Positions 1-8,775 of a stretch of DNA of 64,000 nt are shown in pieces. This DNA is from Zeimonas sp032027205 (GTDB taxonomy: Bacteria; Pseudomonadota; Gammaproteobacteria; Burkholderiales; Burkholderiaceae_E): contig JAVSMN010000001.1 in NCBI GenBank assembly GCA_032027205.1, positions 2,731,418 through 2,795,417 on the forward strand. Direction: 5' to 3'. Position numbers and translations under genes: made by a program. Positions within the stretch are counted from its first letter, which is position 1; each line of letters starts with the position of its first letter. The notes below the pieces were generated by a model. The model was not told the origin of the DNA, did not search any database, and saw nothing but the letters and a program-made list of their open reading frames with translations.

Positions 1-1
1 C

Positions 2-832
2 AGCGTCGCCATCCTGATCCTCGTCTCGCTCGGACTGGCGGTGATATTCGGGCTCATGCGCATCGTCAACATGGCGCACGGCGAGTTCGTGATGATCGGG
101 GCGTTCACGGTCATCACGCTCGTCCGTGGTGTCGGGCTTCCGATCTGGCTCGCAATTCTGCTGGCGCCCGTAGTCAGCGCGCTGATCGGCGTGGTTGTCG
201 AGATGCTCTTGATCCGGCCGCTTTACGGGAGGCGGCTCATCGACACGCTGCTGGTGACCTTCGGCGTGAGCCTCATTCTGTTTCAGATCGCCGTCGACAT
301 CTTCGGAACAACTTCGCCGGGCATCGCCACGCCGATGGGCTCCCTCAAGGTTGGCGACTTCTCCGTCTCGACTTACTCCTCGGTCTTCCTGCCCTTCGCG
401 GCGGTGGCAATGATCGGGTTGCTGTATCTGATCTTCAAGCGCACGCGCTACGGGCTCCTCGCCCGCGCAACGGCGCAGAACGCCGAAATGGCGAGTGCGC
501 TCGGCGTCTACTCGCGACGGGTGAACATCGCCACCTTCGCGCTCGGCTGCGCGCTGGCCGGAGCGAGCGGCGGGTTGCTCGCTCCGATCGTCGCGGTCAG
601 CCCGAGCCTCGGGCAGAACTACGTGGCGCAGGCATTCATGACGGTCGTCACCGGCGGACCCGCGTTCCTCGTCGGTACCGTGGCCGCTTCGACGCTGCTC
701 GGGACGATCGCGAACATCGTGTCACAGGTGTTCACCACGCTCTGGGGCATCACGGCGCTATTCCTGACGGCGATGGTTCTGATCCGCTTTCTGCCCAACG
801 GTCTGTCCGGGGCATTGCGGCGGCAGTTCTGA
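2..832 (+). CDS. livH: LivH-type ABC permease, 5' end outside window
   Basis: Inner-membrane permease of a branched-chain amino acid (HAAT-type) ABC importer. The reading frame is open from base 2 with no start in view, so the N-terminus lies upstream. About 276 residues are visible, against roughly 300 for the family. Hydrophobic helices alternate with short loops, and a permease/ATPase coupling loop (MASALGVYSRRVNIATFALG) is recognisable near residue 150 of the visible part. A Shine-Dalgarno-like GAAGGAGG follows the stop and serves the next gene 11 bases on, so livH, livMG and livF form one operon. The periplasmic binding protein gene is not in view. The substrate is inferred from family only; the amidase downstream makes amides or urea-like compounds possible. 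Confidence 0.9.
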   Translation, partial: SVAILILVSLGLAVIFGLMRIVNMAHGEFVMIGAFTVITLVRGVGLPIWLAILLAPVVSALIGVVVEMLLIRPLYGRRLIDTLLVTFGVSLILFQIAVDIFGTTSPGIATPMGSLKVGDFSVSTYSSVFLPFAAVAMIGLLYLIFKRTRYGLLARATAQNAEMASALGVYSRRVNIATFALGCALAGASGGLLAPIVAVSPSLGQNYVAQAFMTVVTGGPAFLVGTVAASTLLGTIANIVSQVFTTLWGITALFLTAMVLIRFLPNGLSGALRRQF

Positions 833-843
833 AGGAGGCGAAG

Positions 844-2748
844 GTGAAGACGGACATGAATCTACAGGCCTCGTCCTTTGCCGCACTCGGCTCCGCGGAG
901 CCGACTGCAGCCCGGTCTACCGGTGCATGGCTGCGCCGCGCCTCGCGAAACGGCCTGGTCTGGCCGCCGCTGCTAATACTCGCGGCGGTACTCCTCGCTC
1001 CATATCTGTCGTCGGGCGCACAGCTGAAGTGGACTTTGTGGCTTTCCTTCGGCATCGTTGCGCTCAGCCTGGACCTCGTCTGGGGGAAGGCGGGCATTTT
1101 CAGCTTCGGCCAGAACGCGCTGTTCGGGCTCGGTGCGTATGCCTATGCGGTCGCCGCGATCAACTGGTTTCCCGTCACCTTCGAGACCGGCAGTGCATTG
1201 ATCGTAGCCGCTCTGGTCGCGGCGCTGTTTGCGGCCGTTCTCGGCTACGTGATGTTCTACGGGAGGGTGGGTGACGTTTACCTGGCGATCGTCACGCTCG
1301 CCGTTACGCTCGTGCTCTATACCGTCATGCAGAGCACGGCGGGTCCCGAGTACCGCATCGGAGAGGCGCTGCTCGGGGGCTTCAACGGGATGCCATCGGT
1401 CCCGTCGATCGCACTCGGCGTTCCCTTCGCCGAGGACAACGCCGAGATGGGCACCGGTTCGTTGCTCGTCTTTGCCATCTGCCTGGCAGGGCTGCTCTAC
1501 ATCGGGACGCGCGCGCTCGTCTCCAGCCGTTTCGGGCAGATCCTGGGCGGACTGCGCGAGAACGAGTCGCGCATGGAACTCCTCGGCTACGACGTACGGC
1601 GATACAAACTCGCGGTCTTCGTGCTCGGCGGTGCCATCGCGGGGCTGGGGGGCGCGCTCTTCGCGGCGTGGGGGATGTTCATCAATCCGGTGGTCTTCAG
1701 TCTCAATCAGGCTGCACTGGTGGTCATCTGGGTCATGGTCGGTGGCCGCGGGACGCTCGTTGGCGCCTTCCTGGGTGTCGTCGTCGTGCAGTGGATCTCT
1801 GACTCCGCGAACCTCATCGTCGAGCAGCAGACGCCGCTGATTCTCGGCATATTGCTGGTCGCGGTCGTGCTCGTCTTTCCCAACGGACTGGCGCCCGGCA
1901 TCTCCCGGGTGGCGGGTCTGTTGCGCCGCTACGTGCCGGGTCGCTCAGAGGCCGCTACCTCGCCGGAGCCCCTCCTCGGGGAGTCCTCCGCCGCGGATCC
2001 GGCGTACGCGCAAAGCGCGAGCGTGCGCGCTGGGCATCTCGCAGCCTTTGACGTGAAGAAGCAGTTCGGAGGCCTGCGCGTCCTCGAAGGCGTTTCGCTC
2101 GCGTTCCACGGACCAGGGATCCACGCGATCATCGGCCCGAACGGCGCCGGCAAGAGCACGTTCTTCGGCGTGCTCACTGGTCGTCACGATATTCGCGAGG
2201 GGCGTGTCGAACTGGACGGCCGGACCGTCACGGAGCTTCCCACCTTCGAACGTGCGCGGCGCGGCCTCGGCATCAAGCTGCAGGTTCCGAGCGTCTTCCA
2301 AGGCCTGACCGTGCGCGAGAACCTCGCGCTCGCGGCCGGCTCCCGCGTGTCGCGCGGTATCTCCCGGCACGCGGCGCAAGTACTCGACGCGATGGGTCTC
2401 GCACACAAGGCCGACGCACCGGTCTCGACTCTGTCGCACGGCGAGCAGCAATGGCTGGAGATCTGCATGGTCCTGCTGCAGAACCCTTCGGTCATCCTGC
2501 TCGACGAACCAGCAGCGGGAATGACGCAGAACGAGCGCGTGCAGACCGTGAAGCTCATCCGCCAACTCGCTGCCGATCACACCGTCGTCGTCGTCGAGCA
2601 CGACATGGGATTCATTCGCGCATTGGATGCGCCGGTCGCGATGCTCGACCGCGGGAAGGTGTTCCGCGTCGGGTCGTTCGACGAGATCAGCAGGGATCCC
2701 GAGGTAATCGGCATCTATCTGGGGAGGCGCGATGTCGCTCGTCGTTGA
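844..2748 (+). CDS. LivM-LivG fusion: permease plus ATPase of branched-chain/amide ABC importer
   Basis: A single 634-residue protein joins the second permease and the first ATPase of the importer. Residues about 30-360 are a LivM-like membrane domain. A polar linker at about 365-395 leads to an ABC ATPase with Walker A GPNGAGKS near 430, signature LSHGEQQ near 529, Walker B VILLDEPAAGM near 549 and an H-loop VVVEHD. The GTG start at 844 sits five bases after a strong GGAGG; an ATG at 856 is the alternative. The last 17 bases overlap livF. Fused LivM-LivG proteins are known in proteobacteria but are less common than separate subunits. The fusion fixes a 1:1 ratio of these domains. Confidence 0.9.
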   Translation: MKTDMNLQASSFAALGSAEPTAARSTGAWLRRASRNGLVWPPLLILAAVLLAPYLSSGAQLKWTLWLSFGIVALSLDLVWGKAGIFSFGQNALFGLGAYAYAVAAINWFPVTFETGSALIVAALVAALFAAVLGYVMFYGRVGDVYLAIVTLAVTLVLYTVMQSTAGPEYRIGEALLGGFNGMPSVPSIALGVPFAEDNAEMGTGSLLVFAICLAGLLYIGTRALVSSRFGQILGGLRENESRMELLGYDVRRYKLAVFVLGGAIAGLGGALFAAWGMFINPVVFSLNQAALVVIWVMVGGRGTLVGAFLGVVVVQWISDSANLIVEQQTPLILGILLVAVVLVFPNGLAPGISRVAGLLRRYVPGRSEAATSPEPLLGESSAADPAYAQSASVRAGHLAAFDVKKQFGGLRVLEGVSLAFHGPGIHAIIGPNGAGKSTFFGVLTGRHDIREGRVELDGRTVTELPTFERARRGLGIKLQVPSVFQGLTVRENLALAAGSRVSRGISRHAAQVLDAMGLAHKADAPVSTLSHGEQQWLEICMVLLQNPSVILLDEPAAGMTQNERVQTVKLIRQLAADHTVVVVEHDMGFIRALDAPVAMLDRGKVFRVGSFDEISRDPEVIGIYLGRRDVARR

Positions 2749-3436
2749 CAACCTCTGGTCGGGATACGGATCGATCGCGATCCTTCAGGGTGTCGATCTC
2801 GAGGTCGGCGAGGGCGAGATCGTGGCCGTGCTCGGACCGAACGGCGTCGGCAAGACGACGTTGATGCGTACGCTCGCCGGTTCGCTGCCAGTGCAGCGCG
2901 GAAGTCTCCAGTTCGACGGCTGCGACGTTACTGCCGTCGCCGCGCACCAGCGCGCGCGTGCGGGCATCGGCTATGTACCGCAGGGCCGCGGGATCTTTCC
3001 CCAGCTCACGGTGCGGGAAAACATGCTTGTGGGCCTGTACGCCACGAGGCAACCGCTTGCTCTGCTCGACGAGACGTTGCGCGAATTTCCAGCGCTGCAA
3101 CGAAAACTCGGCGACGCAGGCGGAAGCCTCAGCGGCGGCCAGCAGCAGCAACTTGCGCTGGCCCGCGCGCTCGTCATTCAGCCGCGCCTGCTGCTGCTGG
3201 ACGAGCCATCGGAGGGGATCCAGCCTTCCGTTCTCGACGAGATCTCCGACATCCTGCTGCGCTTCAAACGCGCCAGGAACCTCTCGGTGCTGTTGGTCGA
3301 GCAGAACCTCGACTTCGCAGCTTCCTTGGCCGATCGCGCCTACATGATGGACGTCGGCCGTATCTCGCGCCAACTCGAATCCGGCGAACTGTCGGATGAC
3401 ACCGCGTTGCAGCGCGAATTCCTGGGCGCCGCCTGA
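2732..3436 (+). CDS. livF: LivF-type ABC transporter ATPase
   Basis: Second ATP-hydrolysing subunit of the importer, 234 residues, normal for LivF. Walker A GPNGVGKTT lies near residue 35, the signature LSGGQQQ near 132, Walker B LLLLDEPSEG near 153 and the H-loop LLVEQN shortly after. The ATG at 2732 is inside the end of livMG and preceded by GGGGAGG, indicating translational coupling. The C-terminus (ending in EFLGAA) differs from the usual YLG ending, and differs clearly from the livF remnant near 13.7 kb, so that remnant is not a copy of this gene. Confidence 0.92.
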   Translation: MSLVVDNLWSGYGSIAILQGVDLEVGEGEIVAVLGPNGVGKTTLMRTLAGSLPVQRGSLQFDGCDVTAVAAHQRARAGIGYVPQGRGIFPQLTVRENMLVGLYATRQPLALLDETLREFPALQRKLGDAGGSLSGGQQQQLALARALVIQPRLLLLDEPSEGIQPSVLDEISDILLRFKRARNLSVLLVEQNLDFAASLADRAYMMDVGRISRQLESGELSDDTALQREFLGAA

Positions 3437-3470
3437 GCGGCATCTCTATTCCTTGCATGGAGTCACCGAA

Positions 3471-4925
3471 ATGAGCACTGTTGTGAAAGCGGACGTTCGA
3501 GCCAAGGAGACGAGCGCCGACGAGATCTGTTATCTGACGGTCGACGAAGCGACGCGGCGCTTTCGTGATCGAACGCTGTCGCCCGTAGAACTTATGCGTG
3601 CCGTGATCGACCGTTGTGAAGCGGTCAACCCGAAGGTCAATGCAATCACGAACCGCTTCTACGAGAAGGCGATGGCGCAGGCCGGCGAGGCCGAGAAGCG
3701 GTACGCGCAAGGCAACGCCAAACCGCTCGATGGCGTGCCCTTGGCGGCCAAGGAGCTTCATCCGATCGAGGGGATGCGCACGAGTTGGGGGTCGAAGATC
3801 TTCGAGGACACGCCGGCCGACTACACGCTCCCGGTGATCCAGCGCCTGCTCGATGCGGGTGCGATCGTCCATATCCGCACGACGACGCCTGAGTTCGCAC
3901 ACGCGGGACACTGTCATAGCCCGTTGTACGGCGTCACCCGCAATCCGTGGAATCCGGAGTTCAGCAGCTGCGGCTCCTCCGGTGGGTCGGCGGTCGCTGT
4001 CGCGACCGGGATGGCGACGATCGCTACAGGCGACGACGGGGGCGGCTCGATTCGGATGCCGGCTTCGGCCAATGGATTGGTTGGGTACAAGCCACCGTTC
4101 GGGCGCAACCCGGCATGCCTGCTCGAAACCTATTTCGAACAGATCCTGCATGTGGGCACTATTACGCGCACGGTACGCGACTCGGCGCTGGCCTTGAACC
4201 TCACCAACGGTCAGCATCCGATGGACATCATGTCGCTACCGGGCAAGATCGAGCTTCCGCAGAAGCTTGCCGATCCGAAGGGGATGCGCGTCGCATACTC
4301 GCCGAACCTCGGCTACTTCGAGATCGACTCCGAGGTGGCCCAGAACACGGCCGCAGCGGTGAAGCGCCTCGAGGCTATGGGTTGCAGGGTCGAGCAGATC
4401 GACCTCGACTGGAACGACGAAGCGTACGACGCGTGGGTGACACATTGGGAGGGTCTGTTCGCGGCCATCGCGGAGCAGCACATGACGCGCTGGCAGTACA
4501 AGATGGACCCGTTCGTACGTGCCTTGATCCAGCGGGGGCAGAATCACAGTGCAGTGCGCGTCAAGCAGACCGAACTCGCTCGCACCCGCATGTGGAAGGT
4601 ACTTGCGAAAGTGTTCACCGAGTACGATGCGATGGTCTGCCCGACACTCGCGGTTCCCGCAATCACAGCGGAGCACGCCAATGACGATCGCAATTACAGG
4701 ATCAACGGGCAGCCGGTCGATGCCTACCTTCAATGGGCGCTTACGTACCCGTTCAACATCCTGAGCCAGTGCCCGGTGATGTCGGTACCTTCAGGGTTCG
4801 CCTCGAGCGGCGTGCCGACCGGCATGCAGATCGTCGGCCGTCCGTACGATGACCTCTCGGTGTTCCGCATCGCGAGTGGGTTCGAGAACGCCGCGCCTTG
4901 GGCTGAGCGCCATCCGCGGATGTGA
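3471..4925 (+). CDS. Amidase signature family hydrolase
   Basis: A 484-residue cytoplasmic amidase that hydrolyses a carboxamide to acid and ammonia; the natural substrate is unknown. The Ser-cisSer-Lys triad is complete: Lys94 in GVPLAAKELH, cis-Ser169 in GSSGGSA and nucleophile Ser193 in GDDGGGSIRMPA. The spacings of 75 and 24 residues equal those I recall for fatty acid amide hydrolase. The frame is open upstream to 3396, but the ATG at 3471 avoids overlapping livF and starts just before conserved sequence. It lies 34 bases after livF, so it is probably in the transporter operon, suggesting uptake and then deamidation. GatA is unlikely because gatB and gatC are absent. Confidence 0.88.
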   Translation: MSTVVKADVRAKETSADEICYLTVDEATRRFRDRTLSPVELMRAVIDRCEAVNPKVNAITNRFYEKAMAQAGEAEKRYAQGNAKPLDGVPLAAKELHPIEGMRTSWGSKIFEDTPADYTLPVIQRLLDAGAIVHIRTTTPEFAHAGHCHSPLYGVTRNPWNPEFSSCGSSGGSAVAVATGMATIATGDDGGGSIRMPASANGLVGYKPPFGRNPACLLETYFEQILHVGTITRTVRDSALALNLTNGQHPMDIMSLPGKIELPQKLADPKGMRVAYSPNLGYFEIDSEVAQNTAAAVKRLEAMGCRVEQIDLDWNDEAYDAWVTHWEGLFAAIAEQHMTRWQYKMDPFVRALIQRGQNHSAVRVKQTELARTRMWKVLAKVFTEYDAMVCPTLAVPAITAEHANDDRNYRINGQPVDAYLQWALTYPFNILSQCPVMSVPSGFASSGVPTGMQIVGRPYDDLSVFRIASGFENAAPWAERHPRM

Positions 4926-4935
4926 TCGATTGCGC

Positions 4936-5619
4936 ATGAGTGTGATCGGCCACGTTCGCGACGTGCTGACCGGGGGTGTGAAGCCCCTCGGTCCGCGCTT
5001 CTTCAGCGCGATCGACAAGCACGAACGCATCGGTCCCGTGCGCGTCGGCGTCGAAGGGCTGGACGGTGACGAGCAGGGCGACCGCCGTGCGCACGGCGGC
5101 CCCGACAAGGCCGTGCATCTGTATTCGCACGAGCACTATGCGCACTGGATCGAGGAGCTCGGTGCGTTGCCGGTGCTCGTCGCGCCGGGCGCGTTCGGCG
5201 AGAACCTGCACGTCGACGGACTGCTCGAAGGCAACGTGTGCCTGGCAGACACCGTGCGCGTCGGCAGCGCCGTGCTTCAGGTCTCGCAGGCGCGCCAACC
5301 GTGCTGGAAGCTGAATCATCGCTTCGGTGTGCCCGACATGGCGCGCCGCGTGCAGGAGCAGGCGCGCACCGGCTGGTATTGCAGGGTCCTTTCGCCCGGC
5401 GAGCTGCGTGCCGGCGATGCGATCGAACTCGTCGAGCGGCCGTATCCCGAATGGCCGCTCGATCGCCTGCTGCGTCTTCTCTATCGAAGCGGTTCGACAG
5501 ACGCGGACCTCGCGCCCGCCTTGCAGCTGCCGCTCGTGCCATCCTGGCGAAACCTGCTCGAGCGCCGCCTGGAGACACGGACCGTGGAGGATTGGCGACG
5601 GCGTCTGTTCGGGGAGTGA
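4936..5619 (+). CDS. MOSC domain protein, YiiM-like
   Basis: A 227-residue MOSC-domain protein related to E. coli YiiM, a molybdenum-cofactor-dependent enzyme acting on N-hydroxylated compounds. The motif HGGPDKAVHLYSHEHYAHW and the conserved cysteine in ARQPCWKLNH, the expected Mo ligand, are present. The C-terminal tail (about residues 160-227) matches the 3-alpha extension of the YiiM group. The ATG at 4936 is 10 bases after the amidase stop. An in-frame start at 4849 inside the amidase is less likely. The substrate is unknown; being in the amidase operon suggests a shared nitrogen-compound pathway, which is inference. Confidence 0.8.
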   Translation: MSVIGHVRDVLTGGVKPLGPRFFSAIDKHERIGPVRVGVEGLDGDEQGDRRAHGGPDKAVHLYSHEHYAHWIEELGALPVLVAPGAFGENLHVDGLLEGNVCLADTVRVGSAVLQVSQARQPCWKLNHRFGVPDMARRVQEQARTGWYCRVLSPGELRAGDAIELVERPYPEWPLDRLLRLLYRSGSTDADLAPALQLPLVPSWRNLLERRLETRTVEDWRRRLFGE

Positions 5620-5640
5620 ACGGGCAGCGGCGCCCTTCAC

Positions 5641-5676
5641 GAGGCTGCTTCGACGGCAGTGCCGTCGCGGAGCCTC
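5641..5676. terminator. Hairpin between convergent genes
   Basis: An imperfect inverted repeat (GAGGCT at one end, AGCCTC at the other, with a perfect inner GACGGCA/TGCCGTC) lies between the convergent MOSC and radical SAM genes. It has no T-tract, so termination activity is uncertain. Confidence 0.3.
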
Positions 5677-5689
5677 CGACGCCGCCGCG

Positions 5690-6748
5690 CTAGAACGTTC
5701 CCCGATACAGCGCGCAGCCACGGCACACCTCCGGCGGCGAATCGGACGCGAGGGCGCGGCGGAAGGCGTTCGCTTCCGCCGAGTGCCAGCGGCGTCGCAA
5801 GCCGTCGCCCTCGTCGTCGAAGACGTTGCCGAAACTCGCGCGGTCGGCGGTGGCCACCATGCAGCACGGCAGCAGTTCGCCCGCGCCGGTCACGTAGAGC
5901 TGCTCCCAGGGCCAGCGGCAGCGCGGCAGCGCGTCGTTAGCGGGCGTTCCGTCGTTCGAGGGTGACTCGTCGTTCCTGGCCGTGGCTTCATCTCTCGGCG
6001 TGAGACGCGGCAGGTGCAGCCGTACGCCCAGCGATGCGGCCAGCTCTCGCGCGTCGTCGAACACCGTCTGCGCATGCGCGAGGTCGCCGGTGCGCAACTG
6101 CGCGTCCCGCACGTAATCACGGATCGCGATGTAGCCCGGGGCGAGTGCGGGCTGTTCGAGGTCGCTCGACAGTCGTTGCACGAGCAGCTCCGGAACGCCG
6201 TGCTCGTGCAGCAGCCGCACGAGCGCCGGCAGCTCGTCGAGATTCGCGCGCATCAGCACCATGACGCCGCGTACCTCGAGGCGGCTTCGATGCTCTTCGC
6301 GTGCGTGCATCAGCCTGTCGAGGTTGCGCACGACCTTGTCGAAGGACGCCTTGCGCCGGATCGACTGGTAGACCTCGCACGTCGCGCCGTCGATCGACAC
6401 CGACAGCGACGCGAGCCCGCACGACACGCAGCGCAATGCGCGCGCCGGGGTGAGCAGCGTCAGGTTCGTGTTCGCCGAGACCCGGATGCCGCGCGAGGCG
6501 GCCAGTTCGACCATGTCGAAGAACGCCGGGTGCAGCATCGGCTCGCCCAGTCCCTGCAGGTGCAGCGTTTCGAGCGCCGGCAACTGGTCGAGCAGCGAGC
6601 GGAACCGCTCGATCGACATCTCGCCCACCGTGTCGATGCGCTCGTTGACCGTACACATCCGGCAAGCGAGGTTGCAGCGGCCAATCGGCTCGATCTGCGC
6701 GAAGCGCGGCAGCGGAGGGTTCTCCTCGACGGCGTCGTCTGTCTTCAT
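5690..6748 (-). CDS. Radical SAM/SPASM domain protein
   Basis: A 352-residue radical SAM enzyme. The [4Fe-4S] cluster motif CNLACRMC has Cys25, Cys29 and Cys32, followed by a partial TIM barrel with LGEPMLHP as the SAM-binding GGE-like motif. A C-terminal SPASM-type region carries cysteines in LPRCRWP, LPCCMV and VCRGCALY, probably binding an auxiliary cluster. A low-complexity stretch rich in Asn, Asp and Ser lies at about residues 255-275. The ATG at 6748 was chosen because the cluster motif normally lies close to the N-terminus; the frame extends upstream without conserved sequence. No precursor peptide gene or partner enzyme is adjacent, so the substrate cannot be named. Confidence 0.82.
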   Translation of the reverse strand: MKTDDAVEENPPLPRFAQIEPIGRCNLACRMCTVNERIDTVGEMSIERFRSLLDQLPALETLHLQGLGEPMLHPAFFDMVELAASRGIRVSANTNLTLLTPARALRCVSCGLASLSVSIDGATCEVYQSIRRKASFDKVVRNLDRLMHAREEHRSRLEVRGVMVLMRANLDELPALVRLLHEHGVPELLVQRLSSDLEQPALAPGYIAIRDYVRDAQLRTGDLAHAQTVFDDARELAASLGVRLHLPRLTPRDEATARNDESPSNDGTPANDALPRCRWPWEQLYVTGAGELLPCCMVATADRASFGNVFDDEGDGLRRRWHSAEANAFRRALASDSPPEVCRGCALYRGTF

Positions 6749-6860
6749 CGGCAGATTGCGGCAATCGCCGTTCCTGCGGTTGAAGCGATAATGTCGGCGA
6801 CAGCCGCAGAAGGGCTGGCCCGCCGGTGGCCGGCGAGGCGAGTCGCCACGGAGAGAACCA

Positions 6861-7268
6861 ATGAGCGCGAGAAAGCCGGTCGAGGAATTCACGACCCCCA
6901 ACCCCGTCACCGCCACCGCGAACACGTCGATCGACGAGTTGCGCGCAATGATGACGACCTACGGCGTGCGCCACCTGCCGATCGTGCGCGACGGCGACGT
7001 CGTCGGCCTGGTGAGCGACCGTGACCTGCGCGTCGCGCAGGGTTTGAGTGCCGCGCACCAGTTGCAGGTGCTCGCCGCCGACATCATGTCCACCGACCCG
7101 GTCTCGGTGAAGGCCGAGACGCCGCTGGACGAGGTCGCGCTCACGATGTCCGACCGAAAGATCGGCAGCGTGCTGGTGCACGAAGCCGACGGCACGTTCC
7201 TGGGAATCTTCACGCTGACCGACGCGCTGAACGCGCTGATCGAGGTGGTTCGCGCTCGCGCCGGCTGA
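6861..7268 (+). CDS. CBS domain pair protein
   Basis: A 135-residue stand-alone protein with two CBS domains (about residues 8-60 and 75-130). Repeated patterns such as DVVGLVSDRDLR in the first and GTFLGIFTLTDAL in the second are typical of adenosyl-nucleotide sensing modules. A GGAGAG ribosome site precedes the ATG at 6861. The gene is divergent from the radical SAM gene and stands alone, so its target is unknown. It could act as an energy-state sensor, by family analogy. Confidence 0.85.
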   Translation: MSARKPVEEFTTPNPVTATANTSIDELRAMMTTYGVRHLPIVRDGDVVGLVSDRDLRVAQGLSAAHQLQVLAADIMSTDPVSVKAETPLDEVALTMSDRKIGSVLVHEADGTFLGIFTLTDALNALIEVVRARAG

Positions 7269-7317
7269 GGTTCTGCGAGGAGTCTCGCGCTCGCGTCGGC
7301 GAAGCTCGACGCGAGAA

Positions 7318-7650
7318 TCAGGGCGCTTTGCGCTGTCGCTCGAGCGCCTCGACGATCGCTTCCTTGCGGGGCGGGCGCACCAGGCGCGCGATCTCGCGGC
7401 CGTCGCTGAGGAAGACGAGGGTGGGCCACAGCTTCACGCCAAACGAACGGCCGAGGCGTCGCCCCGGTCCGTCCTCGATCTTCAGGTGGCGCACGTCGGG
7501 CGTGTCGGCCAGCGCCGCCTCGAGCATCGGTTGGGTGCGGCTGCAGTGGCCGCACCACGGCGTGCCGAACTCGACGAGCGTGGCGCCGGGCAGCGCATCG
7601 ACTTCCTCGCGCGAGGGCTCGCGCTCGGCATATTCGCGGTTAATCGCCAT
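7318..7650 (-). CDS. Thioredoxin-fold protein with CGHC active site
   Basis: A 110-residue cytoplasmic thioredoxin-like protein without a signal peptide. The active site is WCGHC (Cys33, Cys36), as in protein disulfide isomerases, rather than the WCGPC of classical thioredoxin. The cis-proline loop LWPTLVFL is present. The His in the active site generally makes such proteins more oxidising, from family knowledge. It may reduce small thiol substrates or serve the arsenate reductase a few kilobases away; that link is only inference. It lies 82 bases downstream of the dehydrogenase gene at 7733 on the same strand, so co-transcription is possible. Confidence 0.85.
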   Translation of the reverse strand: MAINREYAEREPSREEVDALPGATLVEFGTPWCGHCSRTQPMLEAALADTPDVRHLKIEDGPGRRLGRSFGVKLWPTLVFLSDGREIARLVRPPRKEAIVEALERQRKAP

Positions 7651-7732
7651 CGCGGTTCATCGTCCTCGCGCAACGTCGTGTCCTTGCGCAGTCTCGTGCA
7701 AACGAGGTTCCCCGCCTGCTTCTTTCGACGGC

Positions 7733-8722
7733 TCAGAGCAGCTCGGCGCGCAGCGCCGCGGCGCTCTTCGGTGACAGCAGCGCCGGGGCGACGTCGAACA
7801 CCGTGCGCGCCCCCGTTTCGCCGCTTCGCGACAGGCGCGCGGCCGCGCGCGCATAGGCGACCAGCACGCTCGCCGTGAACTCCGGGTTGCTGTCGAGCTT
7901 CAGCGAGAACTCGACCGCCTGCGACGTGCGCTCGCCGGTCGTGCCGGTGCGGATGACGAAGCCGCCGTGCGGCATCGCCGAGTGCTCGCGACGCAGCGTG
8001 GGCTCGTCGATGAAATGCACAGTGGTGTCGTAGTCGGCGAAGTAGTCGGGCATCGAGCGGATCGCGTGCTCGACGGCACGCGCGTCGGCGCCTTCGTCGA
8101 GCACCACCCAGCACTCGCGCGTGTGCTTCTCGCGCGTCGACAGCGACGGGTTCTCGCCGCGGCGTACGCGCTCGATCGCCTCGGGCACCGGCACCGTGTA
8201 CTGCACGCCCGCGCGCACGCCGGGAACGCGCCGGATCGCATCCGAATGCCCCTGGCTCAGTCCGCGGCCCCAGAAGGTGTAGGTGGCGCCGTGCGCGAGC
8301 ACCGACTCGCCGTACAAGCGCGCGAGCGAGAACAGGCCCGGATCCCAGCCGACGGCGATGATCGAGGTCTTTCCATTCGCGCGCGCCGCGGCGTCGACCG
8401 CCTCGAAGTACTGCGGGATGCGGGCGTGCGTGTCGAAGCTGTCCACCGTGTTGAAGCGGGCGGCCAGGGCCGGTCCCTGCTCGGGCAGGTCGGACTTCGA
8501 GCCGCCGCACAGCACGAGCACGTCGATGCGGCCGGCGAAGGCGTCGATGCCGTCCAGTGGATGCACGGCGACGTTCGGTGAAAGCGGCCGCACCGTCCCC
8601 GGATCGCGGCGCGTGAAGATGCCGACGAGTTCGGTGTCGGGGTTCTGTGCGATGGCCGCCTCCACCCCGCGGCCGAGGTTCCCGTAGCCGGCAATACCGA
8701 GCCGGATTTTTTTTTCGTTCAC
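7733..8722 (-). CDS. ddh: meso-diaminopimelate D-dehydrogenase
   Basis: A 329-residue NADPH-dependent enzyme that interconverts tetrahydrodipicolinate plus ammonia and meso-diaminopimelate, a one-step route to the cell-wall and lysine precursor. The N-terminal Rossmann motif is GIAGYGNLGRGVE. The family regions LCGGSKSDLPEQGP, TVDSFDTHARIPQYF and GWDPGLFS are all present, and the length matches known Ddh proteins. The gene stands alone, 53 bases after the cytochrome gene on the same strand. Most betaproteobacteria use the succinylase route (DapD/DapE), so Ddh may be an additional branch here. Whether dapD and dapE are present cannot be seen. Confidence 0.9.
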   Translation of the reverse strand: MNEKKIRLGIAGYGNLGRGVEAAIAQNPDTELVGIFTRRDPGTVRPLSPNVAVHPLDGIDAFAGRIDVLVLCGGSKSDLPEQGPALAARFNTVDSFDTHARIPQYFEAVDAAARANGKTSIIAVGWDPGLFSLARLYGESVLAHGATYTFWGRGLSQGHSDAIRRVPGVRAGVQYTVPVPEAIERVRRGENPSLSTREKHTRECWVVLDEGADARAVEHAIRSMPDYFADYDTTVHFIDEPTLRREHSAMPHGGFVIRTGTTGERTSQAVEFSLKLDSNPEFTASVLVAYARAAARLSRSGETGARTVFDVAPALLSPKSAAALRAELL

Positions 8723-8775
8723 GATGCGATCCTGCGCGTTTTCGCGAGGCGGTGATTATGCGCGAGTCAGTCGCT

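Noticed and set aside
2732..3436. livF at 2.7 kb as the source of the remnant at 13.7 kb
   Set aside because: The C-terminal sequences differ strongly, so it is a different gene.
4753..5721. 322-codon minus-strand frame over the MOSC gene
   Set aside because: Complement of the MOSC protein with conserved cysteine; no motif of its own.
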